This document shows, piece after piece, positions 39,110 to 50,365 of a DNA stretch of 64,000 nt (positions are counted from its first letter, which is position 1; the number at the start of each line of letters is the position of its first letter). The translations under genes were made by a program, and so were the position numbers. The DNA is from Gelatoporia subvermispora B. Taxonomy: Eukaryota > Basidiomycota > Agaricomycetes > Polyporales > Gelatoporiaceae. The notes beneath the pieces are model-generated. The model was given only the letters and a program-made list of their open reading frames with translations. It was not told the origin of the DNA and did no database searches. The stretch covers positions 66,836 through 130,835 of the forward strand of contig KB445813.1 in the NCBI GenBank assembly GCA_000320605.2, written 5' to 3'.

Positions 39110-40275
39110 GATCGACCGACAACCAGTCGCGCTGCCCATGCATCACGAGTTACACCCGCTTCCTCTACCTGAAAACAGCCGACGACGGCAAGCGAATGTG
39201 GTAGGCCAGGGTGACCTGTACAATGCGCTCATGCACTCGGATGTGCTCTTCCAGCTTCAAAGGGACTTGTTCGTCTTTGATCCGAATAACCTGGGCGCCG
39301 TGTAAGCTGTGCAAAATTGAGAAGAGTGCATACACTGACCTGACGTTGATAGTATCGATGGCAAGATCCTGTAGCAGGTAATCGAGGCCTAGATGGAATT
39401 CTTCAGGGAGGTCACAGACAAGACGATGGCGGATACCAAGGTGCGCATACACTCAGTCTGTTCTAATGCATGCAAGTTCATATGGCGATAGGGTAAGACG
39501 CTCATCGACCGCGAGGACTCCACCCAGCTGCTGCCGCTCAAGTCCCCTCAGATCTTGCCGAGGAACCTGGTTCTAGTGCGTCGTTTCCCTTTGAATAACA
39601 CCTTGCGCGAATGGTGACCACGAATATTTCGGAAATCCAAGATTTTCGACACGAATAGCGTCTGTCTCCACCCTCTTCCAGCGCTTAATGAACCGTGCAG
39701 GCGAACGCGCTCGAGCTTGACGTCATCATCAACACCAAGACGACCGAAGCCTGTCAGGCTGCCGTCCAGGTATCAAAGCCCTCATAGTCCATTACGAACT
39801 GAGTACCGAGACCGTTCCTAGAGTCGTAATCAAGGATTCCAAGCACGCGCACGGCGTGAACGTGCCGCGGTCGCGCTTCCTGCCCGTCGAGTCATGCTTG
39901 GACCTGCTGCTCTTAAGTCGAACATCTACTCGCCGCAGCACAGTCAGCTCGTCATCAGTCCGAGCCACATACTTGAGACGACGCCATTGATCACACTGGG
40001 CGGTCACTTCATATCATTGTGCTCAACCACTTGACGAAAACAGGCGACGTGTACTTTGGACGGGACGTCACGTTGCGCGGGACGTTTATTGGTGAGCTGA
40101 CCCGGAGTGCGAGTTCATTTTGGTGCTGATCGCGGCATCTTACAGTTGTACCAAAGAAGGGACAGGAATAAATGTGTACTCGAGCACCGTCAGCTACCCG
40201 CCTCCATTAAGCTTGCCGCTCAACTCGCCAATTACGCACATGCAAGGCTGCCTTCCGGAAACCTCGATATGAACA
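39110..40275 (+). pseudogene. UGP1 copy D, decayed
   Basis: Starts within the exon 4 equivalent (ACAACCAGTCGCGCTGCCC near 39120) and extends to the final exon (TTCCGGAAACCTCGATATGA near 40255). It includes the exon 4/5 intron, the exon 8 segment with VPRSRFLPV, and the beta-helix start GDVYFGR. An early TAG after the Lys-Arg-Met-Trp codons (about 39200), plus frameshifts and deletions in exons 5-8, prevent expression of a full protein. It lies just downstream of, and convergent with, the complete NLR gene. Confidence 0.85.
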
Positions 40276-40654
40276 AGTTATCATCTAGGGACAATAGTAC
40301 TGTGTCACCACCAGTTCTTGCCTGCCATACTATACAAAATGATTTCACCCGGGCCGAATGAATATATGGATTTCTCATTAATAGCAATATGCTTGTGGTC
40401 CAAGCCATCAGCAGGCACATGCTCCATATATCCCTATTCTCCCATGAGCTCGAACGTAGACTGCAAAACAAAAATAGTCAAATGGACGCGGACAGGCCGC
40501 TGCAAAAAATTCACGATGGCTGAGCTATGACTGGTGATTCTCCGATGGGTCTGATATATTTGCGTCCCATTTCTCGCACAAAAGAATTGGGCGGAAGGTC
40601 GTCGCGAGATATGGGATTACTGTGCGAGAACCTGTACGCGCGGACCTGGTCAGC

Positions 40655-43403
40655 TTACTTCACCTTCGAAGGCGCATGCTTACTCGTTGCCCAGACTCTG
40701 ATATGCTCATACGCGCCTTCAGCGAACCTCTCGGGTGATTGCGCAGCTTCTGCAGCAATCTGTCTAGCACGTCTTCCGATCATGTGGTCAAGCATCTCCA
40801 CGAGCCCATCATCAGGCCCGTTCCTCTGCATATGATGTCAGTGCATTGCAACACTGCCGACTGGGGTACTTCAGCTTACCTGGTACCAGTTGCGCGTCGA
40901 TACGCAACCATCAACGAGGGTTGTCGGAAACATTTCCGTAACCCATGCGTCGCGCCCTTGCAACCAGTCTTCCAAGTGAGTCTCGGTGAAGCTCCAGAGT
41001 GATCGCCCAAGCTCGGGCGTGTATTGAGCATCACAAAGATGGTCATACCAATACACCCCGGCGTAGAGCCACATACTAGGTTGTAGATCACCATGCATGT
41101 CCCGCACCGTGTCAGGGTCGCCACAAGCGAGGAGATCCAGTAGTGATCTTGCCATTAGAGCGTGCCCGGATGGGCCGTCGACGCAGAAGGCGCGATTTGT
41201 GCACCGACCGCTGTCCACGAGAAACTGCGGGAAGCTGGCGTGACAAGCCCGGATTCCGGTGGTCGGAGTGATGTTTTCTTCGACGAAGAGAACGGATCGA
41301 AGGCTATTGATCACATCCATAGTAATATCTGCTGGTATACCGAAGACTGTCATGTAGGCTGGACTAAAGTAGTAGTCTGATTGCTCTCTCCGCAGGGCCA
41401 TACAGGTTAACACCGCATTGACATGTTGCATGTGCACCTGATCCGAGGCGACGTCATCAAACGCGCTCCTCAGGATGTCCATATAAAGGGCATCCAGGCG
41501 TCCGAGGAGACCTTTAGGAGCGTTTGAACCTCGGGAGTGGAAGAACTGGTCGAAGATTGCAGTCGCGCGATACTTGTGTTGGATGAGAAAGCGGATGGCG
41601 GTGCTGGCAAAGATAAAGAGCCCATCGGAAAGCTCAGTAAGCCTTTCGATAGCATCAGGACGTTCAACTATGAGTTGGAACCCGCCAATAGCAGCGCACG
41701 AACAGAGCTCTGTGGTAATGAAGAGACGGATATCATTGTCCACATCGGGTTCCATTTGAAGATCACGAAGTATGATCACGTCGGCATACGTCTGGTCCCG
41801 AAATGCGCCCATGATATATTCTTCTGGACGGGTGGCGATTAGGACATGTAGAAACGGTATCTCGTGTGCAGCTCGGCATATCAGTGCCAACAGCGTAGGC
41901 ACAAGTGTCGCCGGTTTGTTCGTGCATTCGTCTACACCATCTATCACGAGGTTGATGACAGGTCGAGAAGTGGCGGATGACTGCATGAGGCTCTTCAGAG
42001 GCTCGAGGATGAGGGATTTGTATTGATGTTCCAAGCCTTGCTTCACCCATTCTCGATTTTTCCGAGCAGCTGCAACGATGTGGGGTCGTAACTCACAGAT
42101 TGACTCTGCCAGTTGGAATGCAATGGTTGGAAAGACTCGGTATACGTCGCTGCATGCTCCGGAAGCGCGAAGGAAGAAGAATGAGGCGCCCAGATGACCC
42201 TCCGGGACCTGTCGGCAAAATGCATGGGCGATGCTGGATTTCCCCGTTCCGACACGGCCGAACAAGACATGGACTCGCGGCTTCGATACGGTGCCGGCTG
42301 CCCATTCGGCCAGGTTGCGAAGGATGTTGCTCCTCGTACCAGGCTGAAGGTGTGATTTCTCCTCGAATTGAGCCGAGGTGTACGAGGCATCCGCGGGCTT
42401 GAGTCCGTCCAGAATTCCTTGTGTTTCTGGGTAGGCCATAGTAAGGACTCCACAGTGCTAATTAGTGACGAGCGACAAATTACCTTGGTCCTCTGCGCGT
42501 TCATTCCGCTGCTTTTGCGCTTGCACCTGATTCTAAAATCGTAGCATCGTCACCACCTTATCACATTCGAAACAATCTATACATACTCTAAGCTCCATCA
42601 AAATCTCCCGATTATACTTCACGATTTCTCCGACATGTTTTCGTATTTCGATAGCTCCCTCCAGCTTCATACTGTCTTCAACAAAATGTATATAACTCGT
42701 CACTGAATAACCTACGTTGAACTCGTCCTTTGCGTGTTCAATCTTCCGGCCGAGATCCTTCAAGAGTTCGGCATCTGGCTCTGCAAACCAGAAGCGTTCG
42801 TGCCATCTCACGTGACGGGGTTCCTTCGCGAACGTGCTCACGGCCTCTAACTTCCTATACATAGGAGTCGGGTTATGATTGAGTCTAGAGTATGAAGAGC
42901 TGCTCTCACTTTATGAACGCCTCTATGCGTAATTTGAGAGCTGGAGACTGCCGTGCATCCCTCTCCGCCCGTTCGCGTTCATCCGGGGCAAGCCCCTCGA
43001 TCTCTCCCGTCACTTCCCTCGCATTCGAAATGAGAAGCTCGGTGAGTGCTTGTATTCTTGAGATGACGTCCTCTTTGGCCCTGACATTTGCCTTCATAAG
43101 CTATGACATGTCAGACGATCGCACTATATGCTCAGCCAGGACGACCTACAGATATTCGCTCTGCCAAGCTCTTCAAGACAGGTAATGCGTATGCGGCACC
43201 TGGTATGGGCGCTGCTGCCAGGACTTCATTGGCGGTATCCAGAGTGGTGATGAGATTCGAAATGAGGGCATCAGATTTGTCGCTGCGCTATGTATCAGAC
43301 ATGCATCAGTTGTGTTGCAGATCATCGGAGAACATTTCCCAACTCGCCTTTGCTTTCTCTCTTTCTCTTCGCTTCCTCCATCTTCCGGACCTTTGGGCTT
43401 CAT
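40655..43403 (-). CDS. NLR-like STAND NTPase: MLKL-like helical domain plus NACHT
   Basis: Likely a signal-transducing NTPase of the fungal NLR type, thought to act in non-self recognition or programmed cell death. The N-terminus (exons from 43403) has the helical MLKL-like domain: ALISNLITTLDTANEVL, PIPGAAYALPVLKSL, then LMKANVRAKEDVISRIQAL, and, over a 5' intron ending near 42845, KLEAVSTFAKEPRHVRW. The NACHT part (main exon about 42453-40880) has Walker A GRVGTGKSS (about 42259-42233), Walker B VIDGVDEC and sensor-like LIATRPEEY. A helical C-terminal region ends with an exon 40825-40655 (RNGPDDG to SKVK). There are no WD40, TPR or ankyrin repeats, so it is short for an NLR. Two in-frame TAGs (42533-42535 and about 42455-42457) lie between the two domains and must be spliced out; otherwise the gene is broken. 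Confidence 0.8.
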
Positions 43404-43409
43404 TTGCTT

Positions 43410-45110
43410 GGGGCATATCAAATCGTAGGGAAGTTGGACAAAGTATGAGGCTCTCAACGGTCTGGACTAGGTGTCTGAAAGGATCGCAGACACGAGGCGA
43501 TGCGGGAGGCTATGCTCGCGAGGCGGTGCAAGCAGACAGCGTGAAAGGGGTGGAGCCACAGTAAAGTACAACGCTCATCAACAATGCATAAACGCGATCA
43601 CTTCCGTACGATCATCCAGTGAGGGTAGCAATGCAGTCTGAACCGCTAGCGCGTTGACGTGTCACACGGGAGCAAGCTTGAAGTAGATTTTTCACATTGG
43701 CGTATTGAACTGATGCATATGGCGTGTTAGAGGGTCGCGAGATCTACGAGCAGACCGTAATCAGAGGAGTAGAGACGACTCAAGTGTGGAGGAGGCCCAG
43801 GTAGACCATCATAATATAGTAGACCATCATAATATTAATGTCCCAACCCCGAGTTGCACAGGCGGTACGATCACGGTCGGCGCCTTCTTTGTGCGCTTGT
43901 CGCTGACTGCCTGCGTCAGCTGTGTTTCTCCGCAAGCCAAGTCTTTCCATGGCATCGACAGGTTCCTTTCATCCCTGCTCTAATCTTACAGCTGCTCCAC
44001 TTCTGTTGGTCCTCGTGATTCTCGCTAGAAATGTCGTGCATGCTCGCTTTCGCTGTCCTGTTCGATATTCTCAAGATACCATGTTATCTTGGGCTGAGGT
44101 CTTTGTGTTTGCATTATTTGTTAGTGTTGCACCACTGCGTGCCATATTTTGAAGCTCCCTGAATATAGGGTGTACTGCGCAGCGGAGCCAGGGTGGAATC
44201 AGAGAGCCTAATATCCCAAGCTCAGGGTGCGGTCCAGTGGCAATCGGTCGTCCGCGCTAGAGGGCGTATTGGACGCGGACGACGGCGCGTCATCGTCTAG
44301 TCGATCGATCGGTGGAGGAACGCTAGCGACACGCTCTTGACGCAACTCGGTGCTCTGCGTAGTCACCAAGTTGCTGCGGATCGTTCAGAAGCTACCGGGC
44401 CCCAAAAGGTCACGCACACATGCAATCCGATACGTTGACCTACCAGCAGAGTGCGACATCCTGTGACCTATTTGTATTTGTCCAAAAGCGAGCCAAGGCC
44501 AAGGTACAACTTTGGCACTATGATCCAGCGTCGCAGTGATAACGGTCAGCTCCTCATTCGGGTATGTGATTCCGGCTACTCATACTGCATATCGTATGCT
44601 CAAAAATGTGGATTCATGGAAGCCTATAGCATCAGGCCATTGGTGATGAAAGCCCCGAAGCTAGTGAAATCACTCAAATTTCCCCCAGTTTTACGGGCCA
44701 CAGTGACCAGCGAGCTGTATTTATGATGCTATAATTCAAGAGCAGCTTCCCAATATGATTTTGTCCAGGTGAAACCACGCAGACAGATGTACCAATGGGC
44801 GACAGCGAACACTCTTTGTGTGGTGGTCATGTACGCGCATTTGTTGCAGATGAGCAACACTTGGCCAGCGAGAACCTGCTTGCTCGAAACTTGCATTGTT
44901 GTTTCAATTGAGTGTGATAGGTGCCAACAGCTGATTCGCAAGTTTGATCAAACACGTGTCTACGTGGACCGCTCAATGACTCGACCGAGGATAACGAACA
45001 CGCCGACCGGATAGCGCCTGAGCTATGACTCCAAGTTCGATCGGCAGTCTTCTTGACCATCTTCTCTCACGTCGCAGTACATTCCCCTACTTTCAGTGCT
45101 CTGCGGTCTT
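43410..45110. other. Intergenic; part duplicated at 49.15-49.3 kb
   Basis: An 18-bp unit with GTAGACCATCATAATAT is repeated at 43801-43818 and 43819-43836. The segment 44205-44350 (a CGATCGAT-rich word set) recurs in diverged form at 49150-49265, both times upstream of aminotransferase sequence. No gene was recognised. Confidence 0.5.
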
Positions 45111-45119
45111 TGCTACAAC

Positions 45120-46828
45120 ATGAACGGTGTTACCAATGGCTCCGCTGTAGAGCACAACGCGCAGTTAAACGTGCCGCTGACTCCGCTGGACGTGAGTGAC
45201 AGCCGTTTCGTGCTATATTGCGTTATTGACAAATGGGCCAATGTATGCTCCTAGTCGTCAAAGTTGCGCATCACTTTGGCCAACACGCTGAAAGCTCTGC
45301 CTCCGCCTGAAGACCAGGTTATCGGGAAGGTGCGCATTCTGATATGCCGATACTTGCTATCCGCGTTCGCGTCGCTTCCGTCGCACTCGATGTACAGCCT
45401 GTCAGTTGGTGCTCTGGGATTCCCACAGCAACCCGCAGTCCGGATTCCAGAACCTGCTACATCGCCACAGATCACTGCTGCGATCGACACCCGGCGTCTT
45501 TGCTGTGGTGATTACTCGGCAATATTCTTTCCATACAGCGCGCATCCAGTAGAGTGCTGATCCAGATGCGCATCGTACAGAACTATACCGACCACATGCT
45601 GGTCGTCACATTTGACCCTGCAAAGGGTTGGTCGGACCCAGAGATCAAGCCGTATGGACCTCTGAGCATTGATCCGGCCTGCTCTGTCCTCCAATATGGT
45701 ACTAGCTGTTTCGAAGGGATGAAGGTAGACCTTTAACGCATCAACGAATTGCGTACAACGCTGAAGGGTTCTTTAGGCTTACCTCGGACCAGATGGGAAG
45801 GCTAGGCTGTTCCGTCCGGAGCAGAATATGGCAAGGCTCAAGAGGTCTGCCGACCGGCTCGCGCTGCCCGTACGTGATGCTAGGTAGTATGGTTGCATTC
45901 CAACTTACCATCTTCCTTAGTCTTTTAACGAGCTCGAGGTCCTTAAGCTCCTCAAAAGGCTGGTTGCCATCGAGCGCCACTGGATCCCCGCACTTCCGGG
46001 TCACAGCTTGTACATCCGGCCTACCATCATCGGAACTCGCCCCTGTAAGATCTCTATATCTCCCTTTTCGAATTGCTCACAAGACCTAGCTATCGGTGTA
46101 TCCGCATCGGACCATACCATACTGTACATCATTATGAGCCCTACGGGACCGTACTTCCGCACGGGCGATGAGGGCATATCTCTGCTTGCCTTGGGAGATC
46201 CGGCGCGCTCTTGGCCAGGAGGCATCGGTGGTCACAAAGTGGGACCGAATTATTCGCCTGGTTTCAAGTCACTCGAACAGGCCCGAGAGCTCGGGTACCA
46301 GCAGGTGCTGTGGCTGATTGGCGAGAAGATTTCCGAGGCGGGTATTATGAACATCTTCGCTGTAGTCAAACGCGACGATGGAGGTGAGTGGAAGATACGT
46401 CAATTATTTTCTTTGTATAGATTGCAAGTGTGTTCTGTCCAGAATACGACGTCATCACTCCGCCGCTAGATGGGACCATCCTACCAGGAATAACGCGCCA
46501 GTCGGCTATCGAGCTGGTATCAGCACATCCTGTGCGTACAATCCTCCCAGGGCTCGACGACAGTATCCGTCTGCACCTTCATGAGCAAGATATCACTATG
46601 ACCCAGCTCAAGGCATGGTTCACAGAAGGCCGGCTTACTGAGATCTTTGTTACCGGAACCGCCGCTCTGGTCGGCCACATTGGTCGCATTGGTTTCAAAG
46701 GCGAGGACATTATGCTCACCAGACATGAAGGGGGAGGAGGGCCTGTAGCGCGGGCGCTGTACGAGAGCATTACGGCTATTCAAGAGGGGAGGGAGGTGTG
46801 GGAGGATTGGAGCGTCCTCTGCGAGTAG
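45120..46828 (+). CDS. Branched-chain amino acid aminotransferase (fold-type IV PLP enzyme)
   Basis: Transfers the amino group between Leu/Ile/Val and 2-oxoglutarate; last step of branched amino acid synthesis or first of breakdown. Exons: 45120-45191 ([12 protein letters not shown]), 45255-45329 ([19 protein letters not shown]), 45581-45724 ([30 protein letters not shown]), from 45777 ([20 protein letters not shown]), from about 45921 ([20 protein letters not shown]), from about 46090 ([47 protein letters not shown]), and the last ([17 protein letters not shown] to EDWSVLCE). The Lys of [11 protein letters not shown] is the expected PLP lysine and ISEAGIMN the cofactor-binding loop. The second intron is 251 nt, long for this genome. 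No clear mitochondrial presequence, so a cytosolic form is possible. Confidence 0.9.
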
Positions 46829-46839
46829 GTTTTGATGTT

Positions 46840-47950
46840 CCCAGTTGTTGGGCTTGTGGACTAAGTACATAACTTGGAATGACAGCTCGTTCAAGAGCGT
46901 GTTGGGACAGACTCGGAGCGTGCTACAGGGCGTGTGGCATTGAACGGACGCGCAGGGAGCCGAACGGCGAGACGGTGTAGCTTAGAAACGCCTCGATCAT
47001 TTTGTAAGGGGTAGAGGCAATTCACGTATCACATGGATCCGCGCTGGCCTACAGATACTGCGTGCCTGATCACGATTGGGCTTTTAGTTTTACGCGCTTA
47101 CCACGACTGGCTGAACGAGCTGCTTCACTTCCTTCCCGCCTTCACCGATGCTACGCGGTTGCACCACAATATCGTTACAACGCAACATATCCTGTACGAG
47201 ATAGGAGTACTCATAATGCAACTGCAAGCCTGTGATAGGCGTATAATTCCACATCTGGTTAGGTCTCACAAAGTTTCTGAAGGTCGCACCGTATTGCGCA
47301 CACGTCCATGACAAACAAGCATACAGCGATGCGCAAACGTACGCACCACATACATGCCGTTAATGAGCGCTTGAGGGCAATTCGTATTCACCCGTACGGA
47401 CAAAGTATCGCGCCACACACGGACTGGCAACGAACATAAGCAAGGAGGAAAATTTATGAGGGTGCCATAAGGACGTGAAGGTTCATGAATAGATGGAAAA
47501 GAGCGAAAAAGGGGTGGGAAGAGCTAGAACGGGCTGAGTCAGAAGGACTCATCGAACTTGGACAGCATTCTGTCTCGTGTCAAAGGCGATGCGTGGCGCA
47601 CCATCACCGCCACCACCGCCACCACCACCCACTTTCACGGTCAAAAAAAAAGAAACAGCCATCCCGCATATGGTACCTGGAATATCGCAAACGGTGCTAG
47701 AGAGCGCCTGAGTCAGATGGTGCGATTAAATCAAGTAAGACAGAGCTACCGGGTGTTGCACAAGGGTAATACACCATTGAAATCCCCTTGGCATTGATCT
47801 TTGCAATGTGTCACGGATGAAGAGTATGTGTGCTGATGTGCAGGACCAACGGCTCGCGAAATGGCTGTGAGACCAGAGCGGCACTGCGCGCCGATCGTCA
47901 GATCGATGCTGTGGCCTGTCAATTGATAAGATGGAAACTTAGCATCTGTC
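46840..47950. other. Intergenic
   Basis: 3' flank of the aminotransferase, then short frames. A CCACCGCCACC-rich stretch sits near 47602-47640. Nothing was recognised. Confidence 0.4.
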
Positions 47951-47979
47951 CCAGTCAACACAAAATTGAGTGGCCATGA

Positions 47980-48752
47980 GGGAACCCACCAACGCGATCG
48001 GTGAGGAGCACTGTTACGTTGTCTTCAATGCGGTCTAAATGTCTTCTTTCAACGGTATGCTGGCGCATCATTTCTTTATGAATGGCCACGCCAATAGCAA
48101 CCTGCACTCGTAACGTGTCAGTCGTCCACCAATGCTACACCTCACTGTCGAACCTGAAAGACGAGGCATGCTACACCCAGTCGGTTGGTACAGTCTTGAA
48201 TTTTCTTCGCATTTCTCTTAGTTTGCACGAACTTTCTGAGTCTCCCGCACTCAGTGATACTACGTATATCTTTCTCCACTTCACCCAGCGTCCTATTAAA
48301 CAAGATCAATCCGTATTTACACACAGAAGAAAGGCGCAGTGCGTACCCGATGACAGATTGCAAAGCGATTCTACTCGTATCGCTCATGCCGCATTCTCCA
48401 GCTCCGTTCAAAATGTTGAGCAGCTGCTCCGTCTCCTGGACAAGCTGCTCAGACGATTTCCTGTTTGCTCTCATTGTCTACACAATCGGACATAAGTCAG
48501 ATTACGATTATTCTACTGAATAGCAGCAGTAAACTGCCGACGAACCCTACAGTATTCGATTATTCCTAATGCCAGTCCAGTCGCTGTCTGGAAAGGCGTT
48601 ATTGATGCAGCATTAGCTATCGTGTTTGCAAGTTGGACGGTGGCTTCTATGCCGTCAACAATGAGGGAGGTGTTCTTCTTGGAGGGACGACAACGTTTAA
48701 CCGCCCTCTTGATTTTCTTGAAGATATCATTGACGACCATTGAGCAAGGCAT
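47980..48752 (-). pseudogene. MLKL N-terminal-like domain gene, copy 3, probably truncated
   Basis: Exon 1 (48752-48546) encodes MVVNDIFKKIKRAVKRC, SLIVDGIEATVQLAN and FQTATGLALGIIEYCR. Exon 2 (about 48474-48350) encodes SSEQLVQETEQLLNIL and SRIALQSVIGYAL. Exon 3 encodes TLGEVEKDIRSITECG and KIQDCTNRLGVACLVFQ. Exon 4 (about 48110-48000) encodes HKEMMRQHTVERRHLDRIE. Exon order and intron positions match copies 1 and 2. Downstream of DRVG no further conserved exon is seen, and stops follow. It could be a short active gene, but no downstream effector or NTPase domain is attached. It lies between the aminotransferase gene and its truncated copy. Confidence 0.6.
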
Positions 48753-48759
48753 CCCACAA

Positions 48760-49560
48760 TCGAACAGTGAGGTATGTCGACGAGGTAGCTGACGTCAATG
48801 GGGAGGGTTTGGCTTGCTTGCACAGGCAGCTGAAGCAAGGACAGCAGGAACCCGGATACACATTCAAAGGTGGTGGTGACAGTCCATCGCTACTTGGCCA
48901 CCTGTGCTGTGCATACCACCTATGCTCACCTTGCTGTTGTAAGCATCTCATCTTAGGCCGAAGTCTTGTTACCACAGCGCTCGTGAGTCTAAGACTCACG
49001 TCTTACACCGCAGCGCGCCGCCATATCAAGAACAATGAGAGTTGTATGCTATGCGAGCAGTATCCTTGATTGAACTTTCCGGGAGTTAAAGCGTCACTCG
49101 GCGAACTAAGAATGATGTAGAACTATCAGGCCATCATTTTCAAGCCTATAGGATCTTCCAATGGCTACCGGTCGTTAGAACTGGAGGGTGTGTTAAACGC
49201 GAGTCAGGACGCATCGTCGTCTCGACGATCGATGGGATAGACCCAGGAGCGCTGGCGAAAGGCCCCTGACACCATATTGGGCTTGGCGCTCCGTGGAGTA
49301 GGCCTTCCAAGTCGCCGCTGCGACCGTACTACACCTCCCTAATCTATTCAACATCGTTCAACGTGCACTAGAGCACCAAGTCTCGCACTACTTCACACGG
49401 CGACAGTACCCAGCTCTCGGTACTGAACTTCAGCTATTAGCTCGTGCCTCTTGAGTCGGACTCAGTCTTACCATTGGACCGCGAACACCATACAATGGGC
49501 TGTGCCAGGGAGGTTATACTGATGGCATATTCGTTCCACAATTGCTTTCATCGTCACCGT
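48760..49560. other. Intergenic with duplicated aminotransferase upstream sequence
   Basis: Contains a perfect hairpin (CGTGAGTCT and AGACTCACG, near 48981-49000). The 49150-49265 segment matches 44205-44350, upstream of the intact aminotransferase. Confidence 0.5.
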
Positions 49561-49574
49561 TCTTTCGTTGGGGA

Positions 49575-49973
49575 CTTCATATGGCGCTCAGGCTCAGACT
49601 CCACGGACTCCGGGTGCCAGCAGGTCTTGTGGCTGAGGGGTGAGAATTCCCGAGAGGCAGACTTTCCTTATGAATAAGCTTCTTCTCTTGAGCACATCGA
49701 TGGACTCGATAAGTAAATGACTGTCGACGTTGGTCCCAATTGCAATTGACTTTCGTCCAGGACTGGACATCATCACCCCGCCGTTGGACGGAACTATTCT
49801 ACCCCGAGCAACACGTCAGTCAACTATCGAGCGGGTGTCGGCAATCCCTACGTGCACTGCTCTCTCAGGTCTCAACGACGGCGCCCGTCTGCATCTCCAT
49901 GAGCAAGATATCACTGTGATCCGGCTCAAGGTGGGATGGCGGCGTGGGAGGATTGGAACATGCTCTGCGAGTA
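49575..49973 (+). pseudogene. Truncated branched-chain aminotransferase copy
   Basis: Retains a CQQVLWLRGE piece (about 49610-49645), a block with [20 protein letters not shown] and [15 protein letters not shown] (about 49765-49935), and the C-terminus EDWNMLCE with a TAG at about 49970. It lacks the N-terminal half with the PLP lysine and the segment between QDIT and the end that holds the substrate loop. Intron remnants remain. It is a DNA-level duplicate of the gene at 45.1-46.8 kb. Confidence 0.85.
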
Positions 49974-49979
49974 GGTCAT

Positions 49980-50360
49980 CATGCCTTCACCATGTTGGAC
50001 TTCCGGACTACGTGACCTAGCACAAATAGCAGCTTGTTCAGTGCATGTTGCGATGAATGAGCATGTCCCGGACCGTCTGGTGATGATCAACATCTTTCCG
50101 GGGAACGACCCTGTGAGCTTTGACGCCCACGGAGCTGATCGCCGGTGCTTCGCGGTATTGCTCCCGCGACACGTTGTTATCTTTCTCCTCATTGGTGTCG
50201 TTTTGTCTAGCGCATAGCTGCATGCTCAGCTGCTGATATGACCCCGCATGTATTTTGTCACTAACACTTCAGTGTCGGTTTTGATCCAGCCCCCCACCGT
50301 CCCACGGACGTGCTCGACACGCTTGTATACGCTCACTATATCTCCTCCTCCTACGTTCAC
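49980..50360. other. Intergenic, presumed F-box gene promoter
   Basis: No coding signal. Pyrimidine-rich sequence precedes the ATG at 50366. Confidence 0.4.
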
Positions 50361-50365
50361 TGGCA

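Noticed and set aside
47602..47640. CCACCGCCACC-rich stretch as possible coding repeat
   Set aside because: Simple low-complexity sequence with no gene around it.
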